Shown: in pieces, positions 44,755 through 55,758 of the stretch
Numbering within the stretch: the first letter of the stretch is position 1
Layout of the letters: the number at the start of each line of letters is the position of its first letter
Origin: Hanleya hanleyi
Taxonomy: Eukaryota > Mollusca > Polyplacophora > Lepidopleurida > Hanleyidae
Direction: 5' to 3'
DNA length: 64,000 bases
NCBI GenBank assembly: GCA_036873755.1
Contig: JAVTVY010051708.1
Location: 1-64,000 of the forward strand
The notes under the pieces: generated by a model
Seen by the model: only the letters and a program-made list of their open reading frames with translations
Told to the model about the DNA's origin: nothing
The model's database searches: none
Program-made: the position numbers and the translations under genes

Positions 44755-45437
44755 GTTATAAACAGCAATATAGACACCTATTGTCAACAAAGGCCAAATG
44801 TTTATTCTACACTGCATATATTCAGCCTCGAATTGACTATTGTCTTACAATCTGGGGAAATGCCTCCGATTGCTATCTTGAAAGAATTCACAGACTCCAA
44901 AAAAGCCCCGCCCGAATCATCTTACATGCTGACCCTGTCACACCATCAAAGCTACTGTTTAAACAATTGAACTGGATGACTATATATGAAAGATTATTAG
45001 TTCAAAAAGCAATTCTCACTTACAAGAAATTAACACTACACCAAATCTATTCCAGAGAACAGCTGATGCTAAAAGTCGAACTGCAAGGTCAACGTGTGCT
45101 GGTCACTTGTACATTCCAAAAGGCAGGACAGAGTACTTCAAAAGAGGTTTGAGTTACTCTGGTGCCACACTATGGAATAGCCTACCTCAAAACGTGCACA
45201 GTGCTGAGTCTGTGAATCCATTCAAGAAACTTGTAAATAATTTTGTAAATAATAACAGAGATTGATTATTTGTATGTTACATGTATACTATCATCATAAA
45301 TTGTGCTTTATAGATACAATATATTTGAACATCTTTCTGTTGTTATGAGGGCCTCAATGGAGAACAGTCTCTGACTGATTGTGTAACCCTCGTTAAATAA
45401 AGCATTTATTATTATTATTATTATTATTATTATAAAG
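44755..45437 (+). mobile_element. LINE 3' fragment (Jockey/CR1-like) with (ATT)n tail
   Basis: Encodes the C-terminal end of a non-LTR reverse transcriptase: YIQPRIDYCLTIWGN, RIHRLQKSPARIIL, then after a frame change near 45112 the familiar SGATLWNSLP motif. The 3' end is TAAATAAAGCATTTATTATTATT, a microsatellite tail typical of such elements. 5'-truncated near 44755. Confidence 0.8.
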
Positions 45438-45469
45438 TTATGATGGCCGAGAAGAGACATCGCTGTATT

Positions 45470-46050
45470 GTGTTAATGAATCTGGGCCGACTCACGAAGG
45501 CAAGATGCGAAGTCAGGATGCGAAGGACGAAGGAAGGATGCGAAGCGCGAAATCAGGATGCGAAATTAAAACATGAAGCGCGAAGTCAGGATGTGAAGTC
45601 GCGAAGGCAGGATGTGAAATGGCGAAGCCAGGATGCGAAGCGCGAAGTCGGGATGCGAAATCAAAACAAAGCAATGCAAAGACTGGAAGCGAAGCATGAA
45701 GTCAGGATGCGAAGGCAGGATGCAAAAGCAAAACATGAAGCGCAAAGTCACCGCACCTGACTTCGCCACTTCGCATCCTGCCTTTGCCACTTCGCATCTT
45801 CACTTCGCGCTTCGCGTCTTGACTTCGCATCCTGACTTCGCGCTTCGCATCCTGGCTTCGCCACTTCACATCCTGCCTTCGCGACTTCGCATCCTGACTT
45901 CGCGCTTCGCATCCTTCCTTCGCATTCTGGCTTCGCGCTTCGCTTCCAGTCTTTGCATTGTTTTGTTTTGATTTCGCCTCCTGATTTCGCGCTTCGCATC
46001 CTGGTTTCGCGACTTCGCATCCTGCCTTCGCGATTTCGCAACCCGCTCGC
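45470..46050. repeat. Palindromic ~21-bp minisatellite
   Basis: 45480-45755 is built of gaagtcaggatgcgaagcgc units; 45765-46035 is the reverse complement of the same. The two halves would form a ~270-bp hairpin. Frames are open in all directions and not coding. Confidence 0.9.
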
Positions 46051-46229
46051 TAGCGGTTGTTTGGACTGCACGACTTTGAGAATAAATTTCGGCATGCTTC
46101 ATTTCAGTAAGCGACATTTCGAAACAAAGTGAAGAGTACGACATTATCTACGCGACATTTTGGCACCTTTTTTTAAAGGCCAAATTATACTAAATATCAG
46201 ATCTTTTTTCACCATATGTATATTACATA

Positions 46230-46466
46230 TAAACAGGTCTTTTTGAAGTGTTATACCAAGTTGAGATTCTTTGGTTTTTTATAATCAAAAAATTTAAATA
46301 TGGCCGTCAATTTCCAACTTTGTTATTTGCTTGAGTAATCACAGAATCAAACATTGGAATTTGACCGTCAATTTTCAATTTTCGTTCTCGGTTTCTCAAG
46401 GCAAAAAAAATTGAAGTTTTAAGTGTTACCAAGTTGCAGATTCTTTGGTTTCTTAAAACCCCAAAA
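46230..46466 (+). repeat. Tandem host repeat interrupted by E5
   Basis: A ~190-bp AT-rich unit (ccaagttg-agattctttgg ... gaccgtcaattttcaattt) occurs once at 46240-46425 and begins again at 46428. The second unit stops at 46466 and resumes at 56246. This shows the boundaries of E5 independently. Confidence 0.75.
46461..46466 (+). repeat. Target-site duplication, left flank of E5 (ccaaaa)
   Basis: One mismatch to caaaaa at 56246-56251. Confidence 0.6.
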
Positions 46467-46525
46467 AGTAGTAAATGGCAAGTGGGGAACCTTCAGTTTC
46501 TCCACACAGTGGGAGAATGAAAAGT

Positions 46526-46593
46526 ATCCCAGCGGGAATTGAATCGGGTCGCTCTCTCCAGAAGCAGAAACGTTATCCATTACACCACGAGTC
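46526..46593 (-). repeat. tRNA-like sequence at the left end of E5
   Basis: Minus strand gactcgtggtgtaatggata ... gattcaattcccgctggg: A and B boxes present (B box with one change), acceptor poorly paired. Counterpart of 55690-55758. Confidence 0.6.
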
Positions 46594-46619
46594 ATATGCT
46601 ACAAAAAATACCCTCATTT

Positions 46620-47235
46620 ATGACATTTCAGAGCAAATTGTAGGATTCTGATTGGTTGATTGAACTAGTGTATCAGACCGTTTTACAAGTCTCAGTTGAC
46701 CACATTTGGTATACCAATTGAGAATTCTTGTATATCAATGCTGTCAAGAACACGCGTGCTCATATACCAGCGCAGTCATGGTCGCGCGTGCAACACATGC
46801 AGACAAAGACTGTTTCAGACGAATTAGTCTGCGCGAGTTTGTGCGCGCGGGTATCGCCTCTGTGACAATTTGTGTAAGGGAAATTGCGTATTTGCGGACG
46901 AAGATAAGAAATAAATTATCATCGGAAGCTTTCTGTACCACATAAACATATTGGTCATCGCGAAACAGATGAAAAGGAATCAACGCTGCATGTCAGACTA
47001 CGGTCCGTAGCGATATTTTTACGTTATTGTACGTTGATCTTTCTGTCAGGTTGGTGATATGTTACACCAACGAGGAAAATGACTCTTCAATGTGATAAAT
47101 TCGATATACCAGTCTTTTGCGTGGGTATACAGTCGGGTATTTCGTCTCGAAAATAATTTTTTCCACTCGCCCTGCGGGCTCTTGAAAATATTTATCTTCT
47201 CGACGAAATACGAGACTGTGTAAACACGCAATAGC
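46620..47235. other. Unique part of E5 without recognised features
   Basis: Short open frames on both strands (46706-46983) have no motifs. An inverted pair tatttcgtc/gacgaaata lies at 47141-47209. Homology to the right side of E5 resumes at about 47236. Confidence 0.45.
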
Positions 47236-48059
47236 CTGGTATAACTCATAATATCTACCAGAGGACCGATCACTATGGTGTAGGCCCATTCTGGCGCACT
47301 GGACAATGTTGAACCTAATTGGAAACCCACACATGCTCATTGCGGTATGGGTTGTGTGGTCTTGTTTTTCACGTCTCACAACGTAGAGCACGATGGGCGG
47401 CGTCTTGAAGCTAAGCGGTGATTTTTTTGAAAAAATCACTGTACGCATGCGCATTGGGCAAGTAGCGCTGGGTTGACGTTTTGGAGTCGAGCTGGGCCCT
47501 AATGGTCCGATTGGGCCGCGGTAGGTGTCATCGTGAAGTATACGTGAGGGAGCATCCGACGGGAGGGGAGTGACGTGGAACTGATGTCATTCTGCGCATG
47601 CGCAGTAGACAAAGTTTATGGAAATAGACGTTTTGCGGCCGATATGGGCCACTATTGGTCGAGTGAGGTGTCATTGTGAAGCATACGTGAGGGAGCATCC
47701 GATTGAAGGGGTGTGACGTGGAACTGACGTCATTCTGCGCATCGGCAGTAAACAAAGTGTATGGGAATAGAGGTTTTGGAGCCGATATGGGCATATGAAG
47801 CATACGTGAGGAAGCATCCGAAGGGAGGGGTGTGACGTGGAACTGACGTTATTCTGGGCATGCGCAGTAGACACAGTGTATGGAAATAGACGTTTTGGGG
47901 GTCTAGGTGGGCCAATATTGGTCCGATTGGACCGAGGGAGGTGTCAATGTGTAGCACTCGTGATGGAGCATGGGTGTGACGTGGAACTGACGTCATTCTG
48001 CGCACGTGCAGTAGACAAAGGGTATGGAAATAGACGTTTCGGGGTCGAGGTGGGCCTCT

Positions 48060-48074
48060 AGTGGTCCGATTGGG
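48060..48074 (+). repeat. SINE target-site duplication, left (agtggtccgattggg)
   Basis: Identical 15-mer at 48302-48316. Confidence 0.85.
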
Positions 48075-48301
48075 AGGGAGGGAGGGAATTTGGCTTAATG
48101 TCACACTCAAGTTTGTTTCACTTATATGGTGACAGTCAGTTTGGTTGGTGGAGGAAGCCGGAGTACCCGGGGAGAACCACCGCCCTTCGGCAAGTAACTG
48201 ACAGACTTTCACACATGGACCAGCTGGGCTCGAACCCGTGCCGGTTCAGCGGTGTGAGGCTAGCGGTCACCAGCGAAGCGCCTTGGACCACTCGGCCACC
48301 G
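48075..48301 (-). mobile_element. tRNA-derived SINE with conserved metazoan core
   Basis: On the minus strand: a Leu/Ser-type tRNA head (A box TGGCCGAGTGG, B box GGTTCGAGCCC), then ggcggtggttctccccgggt-actccggcttcctcc, a central domain shared by many invertebrate SINEs (Nin-DC-like; the name is from memory), then a tail with a CCCT repeat. The 15-bp duplication on both sides shows a single clean retroposition into an array unit. Confidence 0.85.
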
Positions 48302-48789
48302 AGTGGTCCGATTGGGTCGAGTGAGGTATCAATGTGTAGCATTTGTAAAGGAGCCTCCGACGGGATGGGTGTGACATGGAACTGACGTCATTCTGAGCAT
48401 GCGCAGACAGAGAATTTTGGGGAAAGGGCATTGGAAAAAAAACGTATTGGGCTCGAGATGGGTCCCTAGTGGTCTGATTGGGTCGCGTGAGGTATCGATG
48501 TGAAGCATCGCCTGGGTGAGTGTGGGGAAGGAACCCTGTACCTACCCTGCATAGGGTACCGAGTACATAAAGTGTGTGTGTGCGCGCAAGCGTACGTGTT
48601 TGTGTGTCGTTGGGTGTGTATTTGTCGGTGGGAGGGTGTACATGCATGTGTGTGTGTGTGTTTGTGTGTGATCCTGACCGGGCACCATGTCGAGCTCGTG
48701 TACTTTCTCTCAAAAGTTTCTCTCGTCGCGACGATATGCTCCACGAATTCAATGAGAACACAATCAAGAGACACCACCAACAAGAAGCT

Positions 48790-48850
48790 TATTGCGTATT
48801 ACACATTTTATTATCCCCTTCATCACAACACAGGTATGGTTGCAATTCAG
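48790..48850 (-). terminator. Shared 3' cassette, copy 8 (degenerate; AATAAA at 48807-48812)
   Basis: The poly(A) signal and ggggataataaaatgtg are intact, but the hairpin is largely lost. Ends the left family A gene of E5. Confidence 0.5.
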
Positions 48851-49099
48851 ATATACACTCGCCCGGATATCAGATGCATTGTTGGCTGTTCTTGTCCAAT
48901 GCTTTTGGCATTTGTTGTTGCGTTTGTCTTCGTATTTATCCACAAAATAAATATTGCAATATTAAACACCATGTTATTTTATTCCAAGCACCATAACATT
49001 AGGTAGATGTGTTTACAGAGCTCAAGTCAACGATCACCATGTAAACATATAGAGTATATACGGCATGTTATGCTATTCATCAGTGCACGGGTGACGCAT

Positions 49100-50021
49100 T
49101 CAGTCGGGGATTGGTCGATCAGTTTAACCACAAAGAACGTAACATTGGTCACCCTCTCCACTGCCCACTTGGTGTTGGGGCGTTGGTGCAAGGCCCATTC
49201 CAGGGATCCACGGTGTCCAGTTCCTCCAGCATCGTCTCCAGTGACGCACGGTTTGTGATGGTGAAAGGATGGCCGTACACTTGGTTGTTGGTACTGGAAT
49301 AGAAGTAGCCCAGTTGATTCGTCCGCTCATGGTGTGAGATGTACCCGAAAGCGACATTTGATTTGAAGGCCGTAGGTTGGTCATTGAAGATGGCTTCCAT
49401 GTAGCTGCGTAGACGGGCGAGCTCGGTCAGTCGGGAATTGTACAAGTCATATATAGGACGATGACGGTGGAAGCAGTGTTGGGTCATGGGCCAATGGCGC
49501 CGATAGATGTCACTCACTGGATGGGCGTCCGATAAGAGATCGATGTTGACATCCACTGGATCTTCCAGCAAATGTTCGTTGTTGTCCGGTGTATGACTGG
49601 GAACAGTAACCCTAGAGACCGGTCGGATATCTAGATCCTTCTAAACTGTGGGTATAGGCGGGCTCTCCTTGATCGCATCACCAGTGGCATTCGTCTCTCC
49701 GGGCTCATCTTCACTGGGTCTGACCATCCTGGGCCCCTCTACAGTGGGAAGTTGTCGCTCATGCCGTGGCGACGGGGTATGAATCAAACGTTGATGCTGT
49801 CTTAGCTGACTGGGTCGTTTGAAGAGTCAACCGCTTTCGTTACATTGTTCCGTCGCGCCCTCGTCAAGTGCTCTCTCATGCCGCCGTAACGCATCATCTC
49901 GATTAAATGACCGTGAGCAGGTTATACAAGTATACCGTGCGCCGTTGTGGATGGAGGACTCGTGACATCGCAAATCTTCCGAACGAGTAAATGGCTTCAG
50001 GCAGGTTGTACAAGGTAACAT
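49100..50021 (-). pseudogene. Family A gene, broken (E5 left arm)
   Basis: Starts MLPCTTCLKPF at 50021, 44 nt after TATAAAAG (50065-50072, minus). Three fingers are visible. The third is cut by a stop after CNESG, and the linker has a second stop (IPTV*). The C-terminal domain (DIYRRHWPMTQHCFHRHRP ... AFGYISHHERTNQLGYFYSS ... TNRASLETMLEELDTVDP) shifts frame near 49215. The right-arm copy has different breaks, so the two decayed separately. Confidence 0.7.
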
Positions 50022-50029
50022 GTCGGCTG

Positions 50030-51470
50030 CGGATCAGCGAATGATAAACTCCGATATATCGCCACTTTTATAAGCCCGCACCCCACCAGAACTCTCCTTC
50101 AAACAAGCAGCGCATCGCCGTCCTGTACAGCCGATGCTCCAGTGCACATTTGAGGCACGTGTACCCCTAAGCATTAGCCACCGGGGTGGACATATGACTC
50201 TTGGACGTACATGGGAATCCTGCCGTGTACCCAGAGAAGACTAGGTGACATCATCTGTGACCCCATGAGTAGTAGAGAAAGCACAGCTCCCAATAGAGTA
50301 CACTGCTGTTCTGTATTAACTACATTGGTGTTCTCTAAGACCACATTGCTACTCTTTAGCACAAAACAGACGCTATAAAGCACTACAATGCCGTTTACCA
50401 TGCTGAATTGATGCCCTGTAACGCTAGTGTTGCTCAGTAACACTACATTGAGGTTCTCTACACTGTTGGAATTGTGTATCATCACAGGAAGATGACGTCA
50501 TCACCGGCATGCGTGCATCTGGTGGTACCGTCTGTACCCTGATAACGCCCCCGCATGCATGTGGGCTCACCTATGTACATCTTTGGAAGTGACGTCGTAG
50601 ACGGAAGTGATATCATGCGCACGCCCTTGGTGGTGCACCCTAGGCTTGGAGTCTGAGTTTGGAAGTCTTGGAGCTCAAAGCTCAGAAGTGACGTCATCGT
50701 ACGCTTGCGCACGCACCTATGGTGCACCCGTATCCTGGTGTACCGTATGCCCTACAGGCTATAGGATACAGGGTGCACCTCAGGTGCGGACGCATGTGTT
50801 CGATGACGTAACTTTTGAGCTCTGAGCTCCAAGAGGTCCAAACTCAGACTCCAAACCCAGGGTGCACCACCAAGGGCATGCGCATGACGTCACTTCCGAA
50901 GATGTACATAGGTGAGCGCAAATGCATGCAGGGGCGTCATCCGGATACAGGCGGTTCCAACAGATGCACGCACAGATGTGTGATGACGTCATCTTTCTGT
51001 AACGATACACAATTCCAACAGTGTAGAAAACATCAATGTAGTATTACTGAGCAACACTAGCGTTACAGGGCATCAATTCAGCATGGTAAAACGGCATTGT
51101 AGTGCTTTATGGCGTCTATTTTGTGCTAAAGAGCAGCAATGCGGTCTTAGGGAACACCAATGTAGTTTGCATAGAACAACAGTGTACTGTATTGGGAGTG
51201 CGTTACAGCCTTGGGTGTTTTAACATGGCCTGTCTCAAGTGCCAGTCGGAGCTACTGTGCTTTCTCTACTACTCATTGGGTCACAGATGACGTCATCTAG
51301 TCTTCTCTGGGTACACGGCAAGGTTGACATGTACGTCCAAGTGTCATATGTCCAACCATATGGCTAATGCTTAGGGGTACACATGTCTCAAGTGTGCACT
51401 CGAGCATCGGCTGTACAGAACGGCGATGCGCTGATTGGTGGAGAGAACAACGTAGGAGAGCTCTGGTGGG
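50030..51470. other. Spacer between divergent promoters in E5
   Basis: 1.4 kb without coding evidence. Its two halves are inverted copies with many short gacgtca motifs. The open frames here are mirror images of one another and are not supported. Confidence 0.6.
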
Positions 51471-51479
51471 GTGCGGGCT

Positions 51480-51487
51480 TATAAAAG
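51480..51487 (+). promoter_or_regulatory. TATA box of family A gene (TATAAAAG)
   Basis: 44 nt before the ATG at 51531, with a CCAAT box (gattggt, near 51434) upstream. The same pair precedes the left-arm gene and, weaker, the E2 copy. Confidence 0.7.
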
Positions 51488-51530
51488 TGGCGATATATCG
51501 GAGTTTATCATTCGCTGATCCGCAGCCGAC

Positions 51531-52388
51531 ATGTTACCTTGTACAACCTGCCTGAAGGCATTTAACCGTCCGGAAGATTTGCGACGCCATGAGTCCGCCA
51601 TCCACAACGGCGCACAGTATACTCGTATAACCTGCTCACGGTCATTTAATCGAGAGGATGCATTATGGTGCCATGAGAGAGCACTTCACGAGGGCGCGAC
51701 GGAACAATGTAACGAATGCGGTCGCCTCGTCAAACTACCCAGTCAGTTAAGACAGCATCAACGTTTGATTCATGCCCCGTCACCACGGCATGAGCGACAA
51801 CTTTCCACTGAAGAGTCGCCCAGGAGGTCCGACCCTGTGACCCACAGTTAAGAAGGGTCTAGATATCCAGCCGTCCCCTAGCTTTACTGTTCCCAGTCAT
51901 ACGCCTGACAACAACGAACATTTTCCGGAAGATCCAGTGGATGTCAACATCGATCTCTTATCGGAAGCCCATCCAGTGAGTGACATCTTCCGGCGCCATT
52001 GGCCCATGATCCGGCACTGCTTCCACCGTCATCGCCCTATATTGGTCTTGTACAATTTTCGACTGACCGACCTCGCCCGCAGCTACGTGGAAGCCATCTT
52101 CAATAACCAACCTACGGCCTTCAAATTAAATGTCGCTTTCGGGTACAGCTTACGCAATAAGATGACGGATCAACTGCGCTATTTCTATTCCAGTGCCAAC
52201 AACCACGTGTACGACCATCCTTTCACCACACCAATCGTGCGTCACTGGAGACGATGCTGGAGGAACTGGACATCGTAAATCCCTTGAAATGGGTGCAACG
52301 TCAACGCCCCAACACCAAGTGGACAGTGGAGAGAGTGACCAATGTTACGTTCTTCGTGGTTAAACTGATCGGCCAACCCCTCGGCTGA
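51531..52388 (+). pseudogene. Family A gene, broken (E5 right arm)
   Basis: Three fingers are in frame: CTTCLKAFNRPEDL; a second with Arg in place of the first Cys (RITCSRSF), so its zinc site is lost; and CNECGRLVKLPSQL. A deletion in the linker (about 51825) brings a stop at 51851. The C-terminal domain restarts at 51937 (DIFRRHWPMIRHCFHRHRP) and shifts near 52230, ending at TGA 52386. The start is supported by the TATA and the matching left-arm leader. Confidence 0.7.
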
Positions 52389-52549
52389 ATGCGTCACTCA
52401 TGCACTGATAAATAGCATAACATGCCGTGTATACGCTATATGTTTACATGCTGATCGTTGACTTGAGCTCAGTAAACACTTGTACCTAATGTGACGGTGC
52501 GCTAAATAATAAAACATGGTGTTTGATATTTCAATTTGTTTTGCTGTGA

Positions 52550-52640
52550 ACATACTAAACATACACAGGGCGGCGCCCCCAGCATGGGTATGATGTAACA
52601 CTGGGGATAATAAACTGTATAAACATTGCTGAACTTGTTG
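52550..52640 (+). terminator. Shared 3' cassette, copy 9 (AATAAA at 52609-52614)
   Basis: catacacagggcggcgcccc, cagcatgggtatgatgtaac, then ggggataataaac and a ttgttgttatt stretch. Confidence 0.7.
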
Positions 52641-52689
52641 TTATTCACGACAACCACTAACCGCTATACTTGGATGAAATATATACCCC

Positions 52690-54930
52690 CGATATATAGT
52701 GCCCTTGCGCACTTCCGAAACTGCGCTTCTACTATTCCACGACTGCGCATGTGCAGAATGACCACGCAGTCATTTCCGCGACCCAGCCCTTCCAATGGGA
52801 ATCACGATTGCTTTAAACTGATACCTCCCCCGACCCATTCAGACAAATATTGGTCCATTCCGACCCCATAACGGCACTTCCAATGTCCCTTTCGCACCAT
52901 TCTCTGTCGGTGTATGCAGGCCATAGACTTACTTCCACGACACATCCGTCCAGTGGGAGTCTACTCTACGAGTGATTTACGATGATACCTCCCACGACCC
53001 AGTCGGACCAATGGTGGTCCCTCAATCATTCAAACACAATCACACGCACGCCCAAAATGACATGTTTCTTTACTACTAACCAACTGCGCATGCGTAGCAT
53101 GATGCGAATTCCAATAAACACCATTTATTCGGCGTCTACATGCAGAGAGCTACAAGATGACACCCCACTCGGTCCATTTGAACCACGGATGGGCCATCTC
53201 TACCCCAAACACCTTCCATCACACCCCCAAAATGCTCACTTTGGCTACTACTCCTGCTGATGACGTCACCGATGACGTCATAGACGACATGGGCATCCGT
53301 CAAGTCGTGGTCTACACCCCGAGAGCTTCAAAATGACACCCCACATGGCCTATTAGGACCAAGAATGGGCCCTCAATCACTCACAAACAAACCCATAAAA
53401 TGCCTGCTTTCTATACTACTCCCAAGTAATCTATAAACAGGGGTTTTCCAGACAATTCCCCAAAGGCTAAATATATTCCTGAGAAAGCTTCACCAGGATA
53501 CCCCAAGCGGGCCATTTGGCTCAAAGATGGATCCCTTGATTGCCCAGACATGTCATTGCCCATGCCCAAAATGACATCTTTCATTACTACTGCCCAACTG
53601 CGCATGCGTAGCACGATGCGACTTTCAACAAAATTCATACCATTGGTTGTCTGCATGCAGACAACTACAAGATGACACCCCACACGGTCCATTTGGACCA
53701 CGGATCGTCCATTTCTACCCCAAACACCTTCCTTCACACCCCCAAAACACCGGCTTTCGCTAATATGCCTGCTGATGACGTTACCAATGACGTCACAGAT
53801 GACGCGGACATGCTTCAAGTTGTGGTCTATACCACGCGAGCATCACTTTGACACCCCACTCGACGCATTCCGACCAAGGATGGTCCCTCAATCGCTCAAA
53901 CACCTTCCTTCACACCCCCAAAACGCCCACTTTCGCTACTATTCCAACAGATGAAGTCAACAATGACGTCACACACGACATGGACAAGCCTTAAATCGTG
54001 GTCTTCACCTCGAGAGCTTCAAGATGAGACCCCAGAAGACGAATTCGGACCAAGAATGGTCCCTCTTCTACCCCAAACACCTTCCTTCACACACACAAAA
54101 AACTTTCTTCCTATATACTACGGCCAGACTGCGCACCTCGACCCCAAAACGTCTATTTCCATACGCTTTGTCTACTGCACATGCGCAGAATTACGTCAGT
54201 TCCACGTCGCACCCATCCCATCGGATGCTCCTTCACGAGTGGTACACATTGACGCCTCCCGCGGCACAATCGGACCAATATTGGCCCAACTAGATCCGAC
54301 AACGTCTATTTCAATATACTTTGTCTGCTGCGCATGCGCAGAATGACGTCAGTTCCACATCACACCCATCCCGTCGGATCCTTCTTCGCGAGTGCTACAC
54401 ATTGACACCTCGCGATTCAATCGGACCACTAGAGGCCCATCTCGGCCCCAAAACGTATATTTCCATATCCTTTGTCCACTGCGCATGCGCAGAATGACGT
54501 CACCCACCCCCCCAACCCCCGCCCCCGCCGTCCAATACTCCCGCACGCATGCTTCACGATGGCACTTCACTCAACTCAATCGGACCAATAGAGGCCCATA
54601 TCGGCCCCCAAAACATCTATTTCCATACACTTTGTCTACTGCGCATGCGCAGAATGAGGTCAGTTCCACGTCACACCCCTCCCGTCGGATGCTCCCTCGC
54701 GTATGCTTTACGATGACACCTCCCGCGGTCCAATCGGACCATTAGGGGCCTAGCTCGACCCCAAAACGTCCACCCAGCGCTACTTGCCCAATGCGCATGC
54801 GTAGGCTACAGTGACTTTTTCAAAAAAAATCACCGCCTAGCTTCAAGACCCCGCCCATCGTATTCTACGTGGTGAGACGTGAATAGCATGATCCCACAAC
54901 CCATACCGCAATGAGCATGTGTGGTTTTCC
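52690..54930 (+). repeat. Arrays of both ~165-170-bp repeat types in E5 right side
   Basis: 52690-54110 is mostly the CRE-bearing type (ctctaccccaaacaccttcc, gctgatgacgtcac). 54120-54800 is the NRF1-type with gcgcatgcgcagaatgacgt in four units. It ends in the inverted gaagctaagcgg module. Confidence 0.85.
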
Positions 54931-54939
54931 CATTAGGTT

Positions 54940-55690
54940 CAACATTGTCCAGTGCGCCAGAATGGCAACACCATAGTGATCGGTCCTCTGGAAGATATAT
55001 GAGGATATTTTCAACCTTGGTTTGTAGCATGTGACTCGTGGTGTAATGGGTGCACTCCAGGGATTCTTCCATTCGGCATGGAATAGACTATGGGTCCGTT
55101 TTTCGGCCACCAATTGACGTAAAATCTTCAACGCAAATCACTTATATGTATATATTTTCTGAAAGAGCATGATTAAACTATTATTTTAAGGTATAGCACT
55201 GCTACGTTATAGAAAAATGAATCTCGAACATTCGCCTCCAAGCTTGCTTAATTTTTCTTAGAAAACCCCTTAAAATGTCGCAAAAATGGTCAAATTCGGC
55301 TCAATTTCCAGAAAAAAATCTGTAAGAGCGATTTCAATTAAACTTCTTACTCACGTTCCCTGGTCCGGCCTCAACTTAAAAGGGCAAAAAAATGTGGGGG
55401 TCAACCTGCCCGTTTTTTGTCAGATTTTATTCCCGTAAATATGTCCTAAATTTTAGGCACGCCCAAGGGGCATAACTGAGGCACGACACAATTTACTTCA
55501 TGATCCCCATCAGCGTGTAGACGAAGCCAGCCATCGATTTGTACGTGTTCCTTTGCAGCGTTGATAATGCTGAATAGGATGGTATTATAGATATAAGCTA
55601 TTAAGAAGACAAGAAGAATTATGATGTAGCAGAACACGGGCAGTCTATCGTATTGTGAAATTAGACCGGGGCCATTACTACGAAACTGTG
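54940..55690. other. E5 right side without genes
   Basis: Includes a partial tRNA-like A-box piece (gtgactcgtggtgtaatggg, near 55030) and otherwise unique AT-rich DNA. The open frame at 55446-55808 (minus) is an accidental read through the tRNA-like unit. Confidence 0.45.
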
Positions 55691-55758
55691 GATGGCCACC
55701 AATTGATAAAGTGTCTGCTTCTGGAGAGAGAGACCTGGGTTCAATTCCCGCTGGGACC
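55690..55758 (+). repeat. tRNA-like sequence in the E5 right end
   Basis: Third copy of the tRNA-derived unit. Together with the following ~490 bp it matches E7 26113-26659. Confidence 0.6.

Larger units (their letters stand above)
47340..48500 (-). repeat. Array of ~165-bp units in E5 left side
   Basis: Opens with the gaagctaagcgg module (47340-47450), then about six minus-orientation units with TGCGCATGCGCA-type sites and adjoining TGACGTCA (cattctgcgcatgcgcag next to tgacgtcatt). Mirrored by 52690-54930. Confidence 0.85.
48800..52690. repeat. Palindrome of E5, centre near 50750
   Basis: Inverted arms carry a family A gene each, their promoters and ~700 bp of spacer. The centre pairs ggtgcacccgtatcc (50721-50735) with ggatacagggtgcacc (50764-50779) around a 28-bp loop. 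The arms have diverged clearly more than those of E4. The spacer has several TGACGTCA sites and gagctc repeats. Confidence 0.8.

Noticed and set aside
45440..46144. Repetitive charged frames (REVGMRNQN, QDAKSR types)
   Set aside because: Translations of a palindromic minisatellite.
50174..51290. Mirrored open frames in the E5 spacer (e.g. 50174-50485 and 51102-51290)
   Set aside because: Both are products of the same inverted spacer, without conserved start or domain.
53411..53818. 135-residue minus-strand frame in the E5 right array
   Set aside because: Runs across repeat units; sequence matches other array copies on the DNA level without codon conservation.
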